Shown: positions 1 to 10,000 of the stretch, one piece after another | Numbering within the stretch: position 1 is the stretch's first letter | Layout of the letters: every line of letters begins with the position of its first letter | From: Methylomonas fluvii | GTDB lineage: Bacteria; Pseudomonadota; Gammaproteobacteria; Methylococcales; Methylomonadaceae | NCBI RefSeq assembly: GCF_014850975.1 | Contig: NZ_JACXST010000002.1 | Location: 868,001-932,000 of the forward strand | Reading direction: 5' to 3' | Length of the DNA stretch: 64,000 nt | The notes under the pieces: model-generated | What the model was told of the DNA's origin: nothing | The model's database searches: none | What the model saw: only the letters and a program-made list of their open reading frames with translations | Position numbers and translations under genes: made by a program

Positions 1-2
1 AC

Positions 3-2132
3 TTGTTGCCGGCGTCGGAGTCGCATCATCATCGCGGCGCCGGTGGCTTATTTCGGCACGGATTGGAAGTCGCCCATTGGGCCACTTTGGCTTCTCAAGG
101 CAGTTTGTTTGCCACATCAGCATCACCCAAGGAACGAAAAGCACAAGAATTACGCTGGCGTCTGGCGGTCTGTTTTGCCGGGCTGTTGCATGACATCGGC
201 AAACCGGTCGCCGATATCGCCGTGGTCGACGCACAGGGGCAACATACATGGAACCCTTGCGATGAAAACATCACCGACTGGGCTTTGCGAAATGAGATCG
301 ACCGATACTTTCTGCGCTGGCGGGATAACCGCCATAAACGCCACGAACAGTTTTCGGCCTTGGTGATCGAGCGCGTCCTGACCCGCGAAGCCCGCACATT
401 CATTCTGGAGTCTGGCCCCGACATCATGCAGGCCATGCTGGAAACCATTAACGGTTTGGACCGCGGCTCCAAAGTTTACGCACTGGTGATAACCGCCGAC
501 TGCAAAAGTGTGGAACGGGATTTAAAAGCGCATTATCAAAACATCGACTCGGCCTTGGGCATGCCGGTGGAAAAGTACTTGTTCGACGCCATGCGCCGAT
601 TGGTCAAGTCCGGACAATGGACCGTCAACGAAAAAGGCGCTCGGCTATGGCGTTTTGAGGATGGCCTGCATATCGTCTGGCGTGCCGGTGCGCAAGATAT
701 CGTCACATTGCTGGCCAAGGACAAAGTTCCCGGCATTCCGCGTGACGAAGACACCTTGGCGGACATTCTGATCGAACGCGGCTTGGCAATCCCTAAGTCC
801 TGGCCGGATGGCCGGCAATACCGTTATTGGCAGATGCAGCCTGAAGGCTTGGAAAATACGCTGTATCTGTTGCGCCTGAAATCCGCAGAACTGATTTTCA
901 GCGGCGAGTCGCCGCCCGTGGTTGCAGCGCTCGAAATCAACGAATCGGATGCGACCATCGTAAAAACCGAACCCGTTACCAATCCGGTACAACAAATCAG
1001 CAAACCAGCAAAAACCAAGAGTGTCGCGGCTCTGAAGCAATCCCAACGCACAGATAATCCGAAGCCAGTTGAGCCAGAAGAACCCCAGATAGAACCTGCT
1101 CATGACACGAGCGCTGAACTCGAGCTACCGATCCTCGAATCGGCGCCAGGCATTTTGAATTCCTTGCCATCAGATCCCGATCAAGGACTGTCGCAATCCA
1201 AATCAACCGATGACGCCTCTTCGTTGTGTCAGACAAAACAACCGAAAAACAAAACGCCAGCCAAAACGCCCATCACAGAAAAATCTGATTCAGCGGCAAA
1301 ACCCGATCTCGCCACGACGGATACGAAAAGCGTCTCTAATCCGGTCGACAGCGCCAAATGCTGGCTGGAAAACCACGGCGATGCCGGCCAATGGTTAATG
1401 GATGTCGCCTCAATGCTCAATCAAGGCCAATGGCAGTTAGGCAGCGATCTATTGGAAGTCCAAGACAAATACTTGCTGCCGTTTCCGGCGACGGCTGAAA
1501 AACTCGCCGTCGATCCGCCCCAGTTCATCAAAACCCTGGAGGACAGAGGTTGGCTGGTGACCGACGTCCTATCCCCAATGCGCAAGGTACAAACCATCCA
1601 ATCGTTCCGCGGCGTACTGCTGGCATTGGAACCGAGTTTGGCTTTGAAGGCATTATTGAAATTCCAAGGCAAAGCCAAGCTGACACCGCCATCCGCGCAA
1701 TCTTCAAACAGCAATCCTAACAAGACCGTGGATCAAGTTAGGTCTTCTCAGCCCCAAGACGCGGCGCCTCAGAAGCCCAAGCCTGTCCAGCCCAAATCAA
1801 AATCGACCGGCAATCAAAAATCCATAAGCGGCAACGCGTCAGACAGTTCGGTCAATTCCGAGCCTGATAAGACAAGTGATCCCGTAACAACCCCACCGGC
1901 AAAACCCGGAACGATCGATTTGCTGATCACGCATGTGCGGCAACAAAACATTCCGTCCGATGAATCATCGCCAGACGGTCACTGGCACACGGTGTCCAAT
2001 ACCGCGCTGGAACAATTTCTAACGCAACATCCTACGATCAAGCGCACTCGCCTGATGCTGGATATTGCCAACCATCCAGATTGTCGATCGGTCAGTGCCA
2101 TGGAAGGCATTCAGGTTCGGTTACGCCCATGA
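3..2132 (+). CDS. traI: TraI, MobH-family conjugative relaxase (5' partial)
   Basis: Relaxase that nicks the transfer origin and pilots the DNA strand during conjugation. The visible part opens with the TraI_2 hallmark SESHHHRGAGGLFRHG, followed about 45 residues later by the HD-type motif LLHDIGKP; this HHH plus HD arrangement defines the MobH family, which uses metal-dependent chemistry rather than the usual tyrosine. After about residue 310 comes a long low-complexity linker rich in Pro, Lys, Ser and Thr, interrupted by a folded segment around 465-560, and the C-terminal TraI_2_C-like domain (about 635-709). The reading frame is open to the left edge, so the first apparent start is not the true one and the N-terminus lies outside the window. 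The stop overlaps the traD start as ATGA, indicating translational coupling. Confidence 0.93.
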   Translation: MLPASESHHHRGAGGLFRHGLEVAHWATLASQGSLFATSASPKERKAQELRWRLAVCFAGLLHDIGKPVADIAVVDAQGQHTWNPCDENITDWALRNEIDRYFLRWRDNRHKRHEQFSALVIERVLTREARTFILESGPDIMQAMLETINGLDRGSKVYALVITADCKSVERDLKAHYQNIDSALGMPVEKYLFDAMRRLVKSGQWTVNEKGARLWRFEDGLHIVWRAGAQDIVTLLAKDKVPGIPRDEDTLADILIERGLAIPKSWPDGRQYRYWQMQPEGLENTLYLLRLKSAELIFSGESPPVVAALEINESDATIVKTEPVTNPVQQISKPAKTKSVAALKQSQRTDNPKPVEPEEPQIEPAHDTSAELELPILESAPGILNSLPSDPDQGLSQSKSTDDASSLCQTKQPKNKTPAKTPITEKSDSAAKPDLATTDTKSVSNPVDSAKCWLENHGDAGQWLMDVASMLNQGQWQLGSDLLEVQDKYLLPFPATAEKLAVDPPQFIKTLEDRGWLVTDVLSPMRKVQTIQSFRGVLLALEPSLALKALLKFQGKAKLTPPSAQSSNSNPNKTVDQVRSSQPQDAAPQKPKPVQPKSKSTGNQKSISGNASDSSVNSEPDKTSDPVTTPPAKPGTIDLLITHVRQQNIPSDESSPDGHWHTVSNTALEQFLTQHPTIKRTRLMLDIANHPDCRSVSAMEGIQVRLRP

Positions 2133-3973
2133 AATCCGATTACGACTACCAGTTTCCCTGGCGCCCCATCTTCGAAGTCTATGCCATCTCGGGCTGGCTA
2201 GGCGGTGCCGGTTTGGCGTATTTGACCAGTCGCTGGTCGGGCTTGCCGCGCGAACCCTTCGACTGGTTGATGACGGCGTGCGGGGTCATGACGTGTTGGC
2301 GGTTATCTCCGGCATTGAGTCTCTGGTACCGCAAACGCCGGTTGCGTCAGTTTCGATTCCAATACCTGGATGCCGAAAAGCTTGTAACCATGGTGAAGCG
2401 CGACCCCGAGTCCTTGTGGTTCGGCTGGGGATTCGATTGGGTACAAAAGCATGCGCAATTGGCCTATGAGATTTTGAAACGCGATGTCTCGACGCTGATT
2501 CCCAGCGATCATCAACGTATGGGTTCGGCCTGGATTCACGGCTTGGAAGTGTCCGAAAGCGACATTCGTCAGCCTTTGCAGCATACCGCCGGCCATACGC
2601 TTTTGGTCGGTACCACCGGCGCCGGCAAAACCCGCGCCTTTGACGTGTTGGTCACCCAAGCCGTCTTGCGTGGCGAGGCGGTGATCATCATCGATCCCAA
2701 AGGTGATAAGGATCTGATGGCCTGCGCCAAACGGGCCTGCGCCTTGGCCAAGCGTCCGGATCGTTTCGTGTATTTCCACCCGGCGTTTCCGGAAGACAGC
2801 GTGCGCCTGGATCCTTTACATAACTTCAATCGGCCTTCGGAAATCGCCAGCCGCATCAGCGCCATTTCGCCCAGCGAAAGCAGTAACGATCCGTTCAAAG
2901 CCTTTGGCCAAAAATCACTGGACAACGTCATCCAAGGCTTGATGGTGATCGAGGAGCGCCCTACCCTGGTTAAGCTTCGCCGTTATCTGGAAGGCGGCCC
3001 TTCGACGTTGGTGATTCAAGCCCTGGAACGCTATTTCGATAATAACCTGGGCCATTGGCGGCAAGAGGCGCGGCCTTACCTGAAGAATGCCAAGGACATC
3101 GATTCCAAAGCGGTTGGCTTGGTGCGGTTTTACCGGGAGGTCGTGCAGTATCAACTGCCCAATTTGGATTTGGAAGGCTTGTTGTCCTTGTTCGAACATG
3201 ACCGGGCGCATTTCAGCAAGATGGTCGCCTCCTTGATTCCGATCATGAACATGCTGACCTCGGGCTCCTTGGGGCCTTTGCTGTCGCCCAACCCGCACGA
3301 CGTGGATGATCTGCGGCCGATCACCAATACCGGCCACATCATCGAAAAGGCCCAGGTCGCTTATATCGGCCTGGACTCATTATCGGATGGCATGGTGGGC
3401 AGTGCGATTGGCTCGATTCTGTTGGCCGATTTGGCGGCCGTAGCCGGCGATCGCTACAACTACGGTGTCTCGGAGCGACCGGTGAATGTGTTCGTCGACG
3501 AGGCGGCCGAAGTCATCAACGATCCCTTCATTCAGGTCTTGAACAAAGGCCGCGGCGCCAAGATTCGCTTGTTCATCGCCACGCAAACCTTTGCCGATTT
3601 TGCCGCCCGTACCGGGTCTCAGGACAAAGCCCGGCAAGTGCTGGGCAACGTCAACAACCTGATCGCACTGAGGATCATGGACAGCGAGACCCAGCAGTAC
3701 ATCACCGACAACCTGCCAAAAACCCGTTTGAAATACATTATGCGCACCCAAGGTGTGGCCACCAGTGCGACCAATCCCACGGTGTTCTCCGGCAATGTCG
3801 GTGAACGCCTGATGGAAGAAGAAGGTGATTTATTTGCACCCCAGTTACTTGGACAACTGCCTGACTTACATTACATCGCCAAGTTATCCGGCGGCCGGAT
3901 CGTCAAAGGCCGATTGCCGATCCTACGGTCGGAACTGGATCGCCAGCGGGATCGCCAAGGTGCCGGCTCATGA
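2129..3973 (+). CDS. traD: TraD, type IV coupling protein
   Basis: Inner-membrane ATPase of the VirD4/TraD family that brings the relaxosome to the secretion channel. I place the start at the ATG overlapping the traI stop (MKSDYDYQFPW), not at an upstream in-frame codon, because of the ATGA overlap; this gives 614 residues. Hydrophobic segments lie in the first 65 residues. Walker A is GTTGAGKT at 161-168; the Walker B-like motif VNVFVDEAAEV is near residue 455, and the following IATQTFADF matches the usual coupling-protein sensor region. The gene ends in an ATGA overlap with the next one. The family is certain; the name follows SXT/IncA/C nomenclature. Confidence 0.93.
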   Translation: MKSDYDYQFPWRPIFEVYAISGWLGGAGLAYLTSRWSGLPREPFDWLMTACGVMTCWRLSPALSLWYRKRRLRQFRFQYLDAEKLVTMVKRDPESLWFGWGFDWVQKHAQLAYEILKRDVSTLIPSDHQRMGSAWIHGLEVSESDIRQPLQHTAGHTLLVGTTGAGKTRAFDVLVTQAVLRGEAVIIIDPKGDKDLMACAKRACALAKRPDRFVYFHPAFPEDSVRLDPLHNFNRPSEIASRISAISPSESSNDPFKAFGQKSLDNVIQGLMVIEERPTLVKLRRYLEGGPSTLVIQALERYFDNNLGHWRQEARPYLKNAKDIDSKAVGLVRFYREVVQYQLPNLDLEGLLSLFEHDRAHFSKMVASLIPIMNMLTSGSLGPLLSPNPHDVDDLRPITNTGHIIEKAQVAYIGLDSLSDGMVGSAIGSILLADLAAVAGDRYNYGVSERPVNVFVDEAAEVINDPFIQVLNKGRGAKIRLFIATQTFADFAARTGSQDKARQVLGNVNNLIALRIMDSETQQYITDNLPKTRLKYIMRTQGVATSATNPTVFSGNVGERLMEEEGDLFAPQLLGQLPDLHYIAKLSGGRIVKGRLPILRSELDRQRDRQGAGS

Positions 3974-4602
3974 CGCGTAATCTGTTGTTCAGCCTGATGC
4001 TGTGGCTGCTGGAAGTGATCCTGGTGGCCAGTTTCGTGTCCGACCGATGGACGCGCGAGCTGCAGCGCGCCGAAGACCGGATGATGATTGGCTATTTTGG
4101 CGCCGATAAAGAATCTCAGATCAGCCACACCGCACAACGCTGGTTTGATCGCCTGTTCGTAACTACCGGCATCCGCGACAGTGTATTCCGCTACTTCATC
4201 CCCACCGAGCGCGAACGGCAGATGTCCAAAGGCTTCGAGGATGTGGGGCGCCACGATTTGTTTCCCTTTATCGAAAGCCGGCTCAACGTGCTGTGGGACA
4301 CGATCTTTCAAATGATCAAGCGCCTGACCACGGCCTGCATCTGGTTACCTTACCTGGCGGCTGCCTTGCTGCCGTTTGTCGTCGACGGACTGGTGCGGCG
4401 CAAAATCAGCCAGACCAATTTCGATTACCCCAGCCCCATGGCGCATCGCTACAGCCTTTACCTGATTCTGGGTGCGCTGTATCTGCTGCTGGTCAGCTTG
4501 ACCCTACCATTTCCGATTCCGCCGCAAGCCGTGCCAGTGGGCGTTTTTATTGTGGCCTATGCCGTCAACGTGTTGCTCGCCAATACACAGAAAAGAATTT
4601 AG
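3970..4602 (+). CDS. DUF4400 conjugative membrane protein (TraJ position)
   Basis: A 210-residue integral membrane protein with one N-terminal hydrophobic helix (about 4-24) and three C-terminal ones (about 118-137, 160-178, 186-204), separated by a charged soluble stretch. Length, topology and position directly after traD match the DUF4400 proteins of MobH-type elements, the gene called traJ or orf234 in SXT. Its molecular role in conjugation is not known to me. It starts four bases inside traD and is the last tra gene before the cargo island; transfer genes resume with traL 50 kb further on. The next gene, exbD, converges on it. Confidence 0.8.
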   Translation: MTRNLLFSLMLWLLEVILVASFVSDRWTRELQRAEDRMMIGYFGADKESQISHTAQRWFDRLFVTTGIRDSVFRYFIPTERERQMSKGFEDVGRHDLFPFIESRLNVLWDTIFQMIKRLTTACIWLPYLAAALLPFVVDGLVRRKISQTNFDYPSPMAHRYSLYLILGALYLLLVSLTLPFPIPPQAVPVGVFIVAYAVNVLLANTQKRI

Positions 4603-4699
4603 ACTAAAATAGTCGGTTACTATTCAGCGTCTAGCAGCATTAAAAGCCGACATGAATAGTCACTCTTATTTAAGTTACTCTGAATAAATACCACTGCTA
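4603..4699. other. Left junction of the cargo island
   Basis: Noncoding gap of about 100 bases between the DUF4400 gene and the convergent exbD. It contains a small palindrome (GACTA-AAA-TAGTC, starting about 4602) and a loosely repeated TATTCAG / CTGAATA pair at each end. I see no convincing att site, transposon end or strong terminator. The island boundary must lie here, because the flanking genes are adjacent tra functions in related elements. Confidence 0.4.
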
Positions 4700-5107
4700 T
4701 TACTCTATTGTCACAAACGACAACTTACTGACTCCCGAACGTTGCGCACTAGCCATTACCTTGGCCACCGACTCAAACACTGCGGCTTTGTCGGCTTGTA
4801 ATTGCACGCTGATGTCGGGGTCGCGTTCTTGCAAGGTTTTCAGTTCGGTTTCCAGACTGGTTAATGGCACAGCCTTGTCGTCCAGCAAGGCTTCACCACT
4901 GGCAGTGACGGCCAGAATGGCGACGTGTTTGTCCGGCGTCGGCTCGGTCTGTTCGGTTTTGGGCAGTTTGACTTTGATCACTTGCGTCAGTAAAGGCGCG
5001 GTGACGATAAACACCACCAGCAGTACCAACATCACATCCACTAACGGCGTGACGTTGATTTCACTCATTTCGCCGCCTTCATCTTCGCTGGGAAATTGCA
5101 TGGACAT
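4700..5107 (-). CDS. exbD: ExbD, TonB-complex proton channel subunit
   Basis: Biopolymer transport protein that, with ExbB, harvests proton motive force to energise TonB. The 135-residue product has the typical layout: short cytoplasmic tail, one transmembrane helix (about 25-45) with the conserved aspartate in INVTPLVDVMLVLLVVF, and a periplasmic domain ending in LSFVTIE. The ATG at 5107 is chosen over an upstream in-frame one because a perfect AGGAGG lies seven bases before it. It starts just after the exbB stop and is the last gene of an eight-gene operon running from the PepSY gene near 14.1 kb. Confidence 0.94.
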   Translation of the reverse strand: MSMQFPSEDEGGEMSEINVTPLVDVMLVLLVVFIVTAPLLTQVIKVKLPKTEQTEPTPDKHVAILAVTASGEALLDDKAVPLTSLETELKTLQERDPDISVQLQADKAAVFESVAKVMASAQRSGVSKLSFVTIE

Positions 5108-5109
5108 GA

Positions 5110-5805
5110 TCAGACCTCCTGAGGTTGTGGTTGTTGACTTAAGTCGTTTTCGATACAACTGCGCAAAAAGTCGGTAGCGATATGCTCCAGGCTGGCTAGG
5201 ACTTGGCGGTTTTGGCGCAGGAAGAAGTTGTAAGCAATCACCGCCGGAATGGCGACGGCAATGCCCAGCGCGGTAGCGATCAAGGCTTCACCGATGGGAC
5301 CGGCCACCACTTCCAGGCTAGCCGTGCCTTGGGCGCCGATGTCTTTCAGGGCGTGCATGATGCCCCAGACGGTGCCGAACAAACCGATAAACGGCGAGGT
5401 ACTGCCAATACTGGCTAACCAGCCCAAGCCAGAATCCAGCAAGGCTTTCTCTTTTTGCAATTGCTGACGCAAGGCGCGCTCGATCAGTTCGTGCCAAGCA
5501 GCGTGTTGGGTTTGGCGGTCATGCGGCAGGCTTTGGGCGCGGGCGTAAGTCAGACGACCGACGGTCAACACTCGTCCGGCCTGAATCGCTAAGGGGTTTT
5601 CTGGGTGGTTGTCGATCGCATCCATGGCTTCCAAAGACACGGCACCACTCAAACGTTGCAACAACTTATGGTTACGGTAACGGTGCCAAGCGATTTCACC
5701 GGCCTTAAGCAAAATTACGCTCCAGGTGACGAGTGAAAAGCAACCCAGCATACACAGGGTGCCATCGACGATGGCGGTTTCGGAAAAGCTAAACAGGTGG
5801 TCCAT
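5110..5805 (-). CDS. exbB: ExbB, TonB-complex proton channel subunit
   Basis: MotA/TolQ/ExbB-family inner-membrane protein of 231 residues. One N-terminal helix (about 12-30) is followed by a cytoplasmic region and two C-terminal helices with the family signature GLLASIG-like GLGWLASIGSTSPFIGLFGTV and the GEALIATALGIAVAIPAV segment. It forms the pentameric channel around ExbD. It lies between tonB and exbD, so the complete TonB-ExbB-ExbD energiser is encoded here, presumably to drive the metallophore receptor also encoded in the island. Confidence 0.94.
   Translation of the reverse strand: MDHLFSFSETAIVDGTLCMLGCFSLVTWSVILLKAGEIAWHRYRNHKLLQRLSGAVSLEAMDAIDNHPENPLAIQAGRVLTVGRLTYARAQSLPHDRQTQHAAWHELIERALRQQLQKEKALLDSGLGWLASIGSTSPFIGLFGTVWGIMHALKDIGAQGTASLEVVAGPIGEALIATALGIAVAIPAVIAYNFFLRQNRQVLASLEHIATDFLRSCIENDLSQQPQPQEV
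5115..5120 (-). promoter_or_regulatory. Shine-Dalgarno of exbD
   Basis: AGGAGG on the minus strand, seven bases upstream of the ATG at 5107. It lies inside the end of exbB and decides the exbD start. Confidence 0.75.
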
Positions 5806-5954
5806 AAGGTTCTCGTTATTGTTTTAGGTTTTTAAAATCGTGGCTTGCTCCGTCATCCTTGTGGTACCAGGATCATTCTTAATCCAGGCCTATCTACGTC
5901 CAAGTTGTCCGCCCTCCATAGCCTGGGGGTTGCAAACCCTCTTGGGGGAGCTGT

Positions 5955-6761
5955 TCAATCCAGTTCAAAGGTAATCGGTACGGTTACCCAGCAGGGTTCT
6001 GCCGTATCGCCACGCTTGGCCGGTACAAAGCGCCATTGCTTTACTGCATCCAACGCGGACTCATCCAGCGTGTCGTAATTGCTGGAACGCTGAATGTTGA
6101 CTTGCAGGGCTTTGCCATCCGCTCCGACATAGACCCGCAGAAGCACCGTGCCTTGCCAATGGCGTTGCCGGGCTACCATGGGGTATTCCGGTTTGGGGTT
6201 ATTCAGATACGCGGCATTGCTGTCGGCGGGCACATAGGTATCATTGCGTGGTGCTGCCAAGGCGTTGTTGTTTAAGGTTGGCGGCGCAGCCGCAGCGGGC
6301 ATCGCCGGTGCAACCGGTTCCGGTTCCACGGATTTGCGCTCTTCCACCTGCTTGACCAGCCGTTCCGACGGTTTGGGCTTAGGCTTGGGTTTGACCTTGG
6401 GCTTATCCAGCTTGGGCGGAGTTATGGGTTTCGGTGGTTGCGGCGGCGCAATCGGTTGATTGGCGACCGGCGACGGCGGGGCCGACAGTTCCATGGAAAT
6501 CATCGGCAACGGTGCTGCCGCCGTAAACGGCAGCGGTGCCGGACGGCTGACATACCAGAACAGCAAACCGGCGTGGAGTAAGGCCGCAACCAGCACGGCT
6601 GAGGTCACGGCCGCCGAACGCCGATAGCGGTTGCCGGGTATCGGCGCCGACAGCAAAAACGGCTGCGGGTCCGGTAAGCCTTGCGCCGTTTGGATAAACG
6701 AACGCTGGGTAGTAGCCAGCCCCGCCGTTTGCGTGATCGAATGCCACAGTGCCAACGTCAC
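5955..6761 (-). CDS. tonB: TonB energy transducer
   Basis: 268-residue TonB. A single signal-anchor helix (about 50-70) follows a roughly 45-residue cytoplasmic N-terminus, longer than in the enterobacterial protein. Next come a Pro/Lys-rich spacer (PPKPITPPKLDKPKVKPK) spanning the periplasm and a C-terminal domain with the YP motif (KPEYPMVARQRHWQGTV) and the conserved V-x-P-I-x-F ending. It contacts the TonB box of outer-membrane receptors. Its start overlaps the stop of the upstream small gene as ATGA. A gap of about 150 bases separates it from exbB. Confidence 0.93.
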   Translation of the reverse strand: MTLALWHSITQTAGLATTQRSFIQTAQGLPDPQPFLLSAPIPGNRYRRSAAVTSAVLVAALLHAGLLFWYVSRPAPLPFTAAAPLPMISMELSAPPSPVANQPIAPPQPPKPITPPKLDKPKVKPKPKPKPSERLVKQVEERKSVEPEPVAPAMPAAAAPPTLNNNALAAPRNDTYVPADSNAAYLNNPKPEYPMVARQRHWQGTVLLRVYVGADGKALQVNIQRSSNYDTLDESALDAVKQWRFVPAKRGDTAEPCWVTVPITFELD

Positions 6762-7075
6762 CGTCCCCCCGTCAGATTTAGATTGGGTGTGTCAGAGTCC
6801 TTGGTAGCGTTACGATTGGCGGTGAGGCGATCAAGCGGACTCAAGGTTTTACTATTCAGACGAATATCTTGAGTTGATCGCGATAGCTGATTTTCCAGTT
6901 GCAGGATCTGCTGTTGCAACACCTCCTGGTTACGCAAAATCAGCTGAAGCTGCTCTTGCAGATACTCAAAATGAATCTGGAAATAACGCGCGGACGGAAA
7001 CACATTCGCGGCTTGTTCAGCGGGTACCACCATCGGCGGATCGAGTCTGGATTTTTTGCGGGATTTACTTAACAT
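6758..7075 (-). CDS. Small coiled-coil protein of unknown function
   Basis: 105 residues, no signal peptide or membrane helix. Residues about 33-70 are rich in Gln, Leu and Glu with heptad-like spacing (YLQEQLQLILRNQEVLQQQ), suggesting a coiled coil; the N-terminus is basic. I recognise no family. It is real by context: it sits between the RND pump gene (15-base gap) and tonB (ATGA overlap), so it is translated with both. It may be an accessory of the pump or the TonB complex; that is inference from position only. Confidence 0.72.
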   Translation of the reverse strand: MLSKSRKKSRLDPPMVVPAEQAANVFPSARYFQIHFEYLQEQLQLILRNQEVLQQQILQLENQLSRSTQDIRLNSKTLSPLDRLTANRNATKDSDTPNLNLTGGR

Positions 7076-7090
7076 GCAACGTCTCCTTCC

Positions 7091-10000
7091 TTAGTACTTT
7101 TTAGGATATTGGGCATGACACTCCGCTGGCTGAGCAAGCGACGGACTGGAATCAGTGATATTCCTGGCATGTTGCTGGGGATCGCGACGGGCGATAATCG
7201 CGTAACAGACCGGCGTCAAAATCAGGCTGGCCGTCATGCCGATCAGCAAACCGGCTGACAGCGACAAGGTCATCGGAATCAGGAACTGTGCTTGCGGGCT
7301 GGTTTCCAGCAGCGTCGGCAGGAAGCCGGCAAAGTTTGTCAGAAATGCCAGCAGGATGGCCCGAAATCGTGAGCTACAAGCATCGATGATCAGGTGTTCA
7401 AGCGGTTGGTCGTCCTCGCCATGCTGGCGGATGTAATCTAGTAACACCAAGCTGTCATTGACGACGACCCCGCTGGCAGCGATCATGCCGACCAAGGATT
7501 CCATCGACAGCGGCAAGCCAAATGCCCAATGCGCCAACACCGCCCCGCACCACGCCACCGGCGCAGCCAACAAAAAGATCAAGGGTTTTGAATACGATTT
7601 AAACGGCACGGCGATGAGCGCATAAATCACCAGCAAGGCAATCAAGGTGTTTTTGGCAAAGGCTGCCAGTATGGCTTCCTGTTCCTGACGTTGTTGACCG
7701 ATTTGGACGGTCAGGCCGGGCAAGGCTTGCTGCAAAGCCGGTATCTGGTTTGTTTCCAGTTGCGCATACAAGGCATTGGCATCGGCCAACGCCGGATTAA
7801 CGCGGGCTTGAACTTTAAGCACCCGTTGCCGATCCTCCCGCACCAAACGAGAATAACCCGGCGCCAGTTGAATATCCGCTAATTCACCCAGTGGCGCAGT
7901 CGACCCATTCGGCAAGCGGATGGGTTGCTGTTTCAGGGTTTCCAACGATTGCCGTTGACCCAATGGATAACGCACCATGACTTTGACTTCGCTGCGGCCA
8001 CGCAAAAACCGATGCACTTCATCGCCGTAATAGCCGTGATGGACTTGCTCGGCCAGTTGTTCCAGGCGCAGCCCCAAGCGTTCGGCATTGGGTTTGAGGC
8101 TGAGTTTGATTTCCGGTTTGCCGGGTTCGCTGGAATCGACCACATCGTAAACGCCGGGTAGCACTTGCAATTGTTGTTTGAGGTGTGCGGCGGCAGTGGG
8201 CAGCAGCTCAGAATCGGTGGCACCTAGCAGCAATTCGATGTCATACGGCACATCACCTTCCTTGTAGATAAAATCCACCTTGCCGCGGCCAATGTCGCCG
8301 ATGCGCTCACGCCATTGGCGGATAAAGTCTTCGACTTTGATGCGTTGCCGGCCTACCGGCGAGAACTCCAGCCAAATCCCGGCACCGTGTTCCCAGATGA
8401 TGGTTTCGACGCCGACGATGACACTGTTTTCATCGGCGTGAGCGGCTTTGACCGTGGGACTTGTTGGTAGGTTGTTCTGCTGTAGCCCATCCAACTCATC
8501 ACGCAAACTGAATAAGGCCTGTTCCACTTTGGTCGCTAAGGCTTTGGCTTCGCTATACGGCGCACTTTGCGGCAACTGCATGGATACCCAGAAGCTATCC
8601 TTGGTCACGTCGGGATTGATCGATTGCCGAACCGTATCGCTGGCGACCAGTGCCGCACAAAACACGATCAGCCCCAAAAACAAAGACGCCGTTAAATAGC
8701 GCCAAGCGATGGCGGATTCCAGAAACGGGCGGTAGACCTGCTCGACAAAACGATCCAGTCGGTGGTTCAAGCGTTGGCGGATGCGTTGCAGGCGACTGGG
8801 ATTAACTGTTGACTCCACATCACTAACCAGATGCGATGGCAGAATCAGCAAGGCCTCGACCAAGGAAAATACCAAGGTCAAAATCATCACCAGACAAATC
8901 GGCTTCATCATTTGTCCGCCCCAGCCGGGCAGGAACAAGCCGGGCAGAAAGGCCACCAGAACAATTAATACCGACAGAGTTACCGGCAAGGCCACGTCTT
9001 GCACGCCTTGGATGGTGGCTTGTAGAGGGGAACGTGGTTTTTTTCCTGGCTCCGGATTTTGGCATTGACGTTGATGGACGCTTTCACCAATGATGATGGC
9101 GTCATCCACCAGAATGCCCATCGCCAGCAGAAAGCCGAACAGGGACAGCATATTCAGCGACACATCCAAAGCAGGCATCAGCCAGAACGCTCCCAACACC
9201 GAGGTAAAAATCCCCACCCCCGCCCAGAGTGCCACCCGTACCCGCAAGAACAGCGACAACACCAAACACACTAGCAAGAAGCCACTCAGACCGTCTTCCA
9301 ATAGGGTATCGATGCGTTCATCGTAGGCTTGTGAATCATCCCACCAGGTAATCAGTCGCAGACCAGCGGGGAGTTGTTGGCGAAGCCGTTCAACGGTCGC
9401 TTTCACTTGCCGCGCCACGGCCACGCTATCCTGGGTGGTATGCACTTCCCAACCTTGGGCGATTTCGCCGTTGTGATGCCACTCGGACAAGCGTTCTTCC
9501 AAGCCGTCCTTAATGTTGGCGATTTGATTGAGCCGGACGCGATTACCGTCCGGTAAAGTTTTGATGATTAACGCACCGACCGCATCGGCATCTTTAGCCC
9601 GTTGATTGACCCGTAACAGCAACTCGCCATTGGGGTTCTTGATCAAACCGCCGGGTAAATCCACTGAGGCCTTGCGCACCGCTTGCGCGACTTCATCCAG
9701 CGTCATCTGGTATTGGCGCAGTTTGTCGGGTGAGATTTCAATCGCCAGCTCATAAGCCATTTCCCCATAATTGCGGGCTTTGCTGACGCCGGGAATTGCC
9801 GCCAATTGCTGCTGAATGTGCTCACCGAAGCTTTGCAGGGTGAAGGCGTCGGTGTTGCCGTGCAAAGCCACCCAAATCACACCGTCGTCCTCAGTGCGAT
9901 TGCCCGGCAGCACCTGAATTTTTTCCAGTTGCTTGGGTAATTTAGGGATGGCTTGCACCTTACTTTGCACACTGGCCATGACTTGTTCGCGCGATACCTC

